A program made the position numbers and the translations under genes. A stretch of DNA of 7,904 nt from Candidatus Latescibacterota bacterium (GTDB lineage: Bacteria; Latescibacterota; Latescibacteria; Latescibacterales; Latescibacteraceae): assembly GCA_018656855.1 (NCBI GenBank), contig JABHYP010000058.1, forward strand, positions 1 through 7,904, in the 5' to 3' direction. Under the pieces are notes generated by a model, which was not told the DNA's origin, ran no database searches, and was given only the letters and a program-made list of their open reading frames with translations. Positions 6,849 through 7,904 of the stretch are shown here, one piece after another. How positions within the stretch are numbered: position 1 is the first letter of the stretch; every line of letters starts with the position of its first letter.

Positions 6849-7498
6849 TTTTCGCTCTCCCTGTGGACAGCCTCCAGAATATAACTGAAAGCCAGCATTT
6901 TTAATGGAATACCTATGGTTTTTATCCTCTTCGCTTCAAGACCTGCCCGAGAGAGCATGCTTTTTATCTGCTTCAAGGAATAAGCATTGAGCGGAAGTCC
7001 ATTGAGAGAAGAATCGTACAGGCCGGCATATTTATAAGCCAGAGACACAAGCGGATTTTCTGCATTTCTGAACTCAACTATCATACGTCCTTCTTTTCCG
7101 GTTACACGAGCCATCTCACATAAACCCTTAAAAACCATGTCGGCTGAAGGGAAATTGTAAAAAGTGCCGATACACACGGCCGTACCGAATGATCCATCTT
7201 CGAACGGCATACGTGTCAAATCCCCTCCTGCGAAATGTCCCTTACCGCCGTAATAACGTTTTACCTCATGAAGGGCTTTTATGTCCATATCGAGAATTGT
7301 TGTGACACCGGCGCACCGGCTGACATTCGGATCAAACAGAAGTCCGTCGCCGCCACCGGCATCGAGAATAGAATCGGCATTGTCAGAAACCATTTTACGC
7401 ACAGCACGCCTGACGAACAGCCTGAACCAGTCAGAGGTTCTTCGTCCTCGTTCATCCTTCGTGGAACACAACCTGCGTAAGTAATAACCCAGAGTCAT
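6845..7498 (-). CDS. Class I SAM-dependent methyltransferase (Methyltransf_11-like)
   Basis: 217 residues. Motif I is ILDAGGGDG (44-52), the SAM-binding glycine loop. An acidic end of strand 2 follows at LDMD (69-72), then GGDLTRMPFEDGSF (91-104) and AVCIGTF (107-113), the layout of small-molecule methyltransferases of the UbiE/Methyltransf_11 type. It transfers a methyl group from SAM to an unidentified acceptor. The N-terminus is basic and the C-terminus (196-212) is apolar, so loose membrane association is possible. It is the first gene of the leftward cluster and overlaps the aminotransferase by four bases. No clear Shine-Dalgarno precedes the chosen ATG. TTGACC (7527-7522, minus) lies 17 bases from TAAACA, which abuts the ATG; if that is the promoter, the real start would be downstream or the message leaderless. 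The start is therefore less certain than the family. Confidence 0.85.
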   Translation of the reverse strand: MTLGYYLRRLCSTKDERGRRTSDWFRLFVRRAVRKMVSDNADSILDAGGGDGLLFDPNVSRCAGVTTILDMDIKALHEVKRYYGGKGHFAGGDLTRMPFEDGSFGTAVCIGTFYNFPSADMVFKGLCEMARVTGKEGRMIVEFRNAENPLVSLAYKYAGLYDSSLNGLPLNAYSLKQIKSMLSRAGLEAKRIKTIGIPLKMLAFSYILEAVHRESEK

Positions 7499-7574
7499 TG
7501 TTTACGGTTTATAAATTTAAGGGTCAAGGTTGATAGTACAGCAGAAAGTAACGAAACATCAAAGAGTGGCCGAT

Positions 7575-7615
7575 AAAAAATCCCCCAAACTATAGATAGT
7601 TCAGGGGGCTTTTTT
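7575..7615. terminator. Intrinsic terminator, probably bidirectional
   Basis: AAAAAATCCCCC pairs with GGGGGCTTTTTT, enclosing a second perfect stem AACTAT/ATAGTT with a two-base loop and a small internal bulge. A run of T follows the stem on the plus strand and, by symmetry, on the minus strand. It lies 47 bases past the stop of the leftward cytochrome gene and upstream of the methyltransferase gene, so it should end the cytochrome transcript and insulate the next cluster. Confidence 0.85.
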
Positions 7616-7662
7616 AAATATTTATTTTTTAAAAAGAATTAACATGCGCCTTCAAACATTAT

Positions 7663-7904
7663 TCAGTGAATCTTTTTCGCTCTCGCCAGCATCTCTTTAC
7701 GGTTCATATCATGTGCTTTGCCGGTTATGTGGCAGGCATAACAGGTTTGCTCAACGGTCAGGCGGGCAAATCCATTTTTGTCGAGCTTTGCCTTTCCCGT
7801 GCCGTCGTTGAGCGCATACTTTGGATCAACGCTGATTCCGAAAATATGTGAGCGTACGTCACCTTTATGATATTCTTCGACCATGGTATCTTTCTTGTTT
7901 ACAC
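7663..7904 (-). CDS. c-type cytochrome, C-terminal fragment (truncated by window edge)
   Basis: The last 79 codons of a gene that enters from the right edge; the stop is TGA at 7665-7663. The visible part has one haem-binding motif, CYACH, about 25 residues from the C-terminus, followed by a second His in GKAHDMNRK that could act as an axial ligand. The segment before it (HKGDVRSHIFGISVDP) recalls C-terminal parts of multihaem cytochromes from environmental bacteria, from memory only. Such proteins are periplasmic or outer-surface electron carriers. The number of haems, signal peptide and partner proteins lie outside the window. A strong terminator follows the gene, so it is not part of the methyltransferase cluster. 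Confidence 0.75.
   Translation of the reverse strand, partial: VNKKDTMVEEYHKGDVRSHIFGISVDPKYALNDGTGKAKLDKNGFARLTVEQTCYACHITGKAHDMNRKEMLARAKKIH

Overview
The window is a stretch of bacterial chromosome of moderate GC content, apparently from a Gram-negative. Two proteins carry twin-arginine (Tat) type leaders, a partial c-type cytochrome sits at the right edge, and intergenic regions are generous and carry GC-rich inverted repeats. The combination of a Tat-tagged galactonate-dehydratase-like enzyme, an SSS-family sugar symporter and a Gfo/Idh/MocA oxidoreductase resembles genomes of carbohydrate-degrading, often uncultivated bacterial phyla. Nothing here fixes the phylum, so any taxonomic label is inference. 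No rRNA, tRNA, CRISPR array, transposase or phage gene was seen.

Layout, left to right. (1) 1-405, minus: the N-terminal 135 codons of a cardiolipin-synthase-like phospholipase D protein, cut by the left edge. (2) 406-755: noncoding, holding an 80-bp C/G-rich imperfect inverted repeat. (3) 756-1988, minus: a DgoD-like enolase-superfamily dehydratase with a Tat-like leader and an intact set of catalytic residues. (4) 1989-2200: a divergent regulatory region with two palindromes and a promoter for the rightward gene. (5) 2201-3820, plus: a vSGLT-like sodium:solute symporter. (6) 3821-3911: a short convergent gap with small repeats. (7) 3912-7498, minus: four genes, transcribed in the order class I methyltransferase, DegT/DnrJ/EryC1/StrS aminotransferase, Tat-leader C_GCAxxG_C_C redox protein and Gfo/Idh/MocA oxidoreductase. 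The first two are coupled by an ATGA overlap. (8) 7575-7615: a strong bidirectional-looking terminator. (9) 7663-7904, minus: the C-terminus of a c-type cytochrome cut by the right edge.

How the genes may work together (inference). The dehydratase and symporter share a divergent control region and look like a sugar-acid or sugar utilisation pair, with dehydration possibly outside the cytoplasm and uptake by Na+ symport. The methyltransferase and aminotransferase look like a two-enzyme module for modifying a sugar or other small molecule, possibly at the membrane. The Cys-rich exported protein and the Gfo/Idh/MocA enzyme follow in the same direction, but the 104-bp gap before them leaves it open whether they belong to that module. 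No complete, clearly new system can be demonstrated from this window. The most unusual items are the Tat-tagged dehydratase, the Tat-tagged C_GCAxxG_C_C protein and the aminotransferase with a hydrophobic insert.
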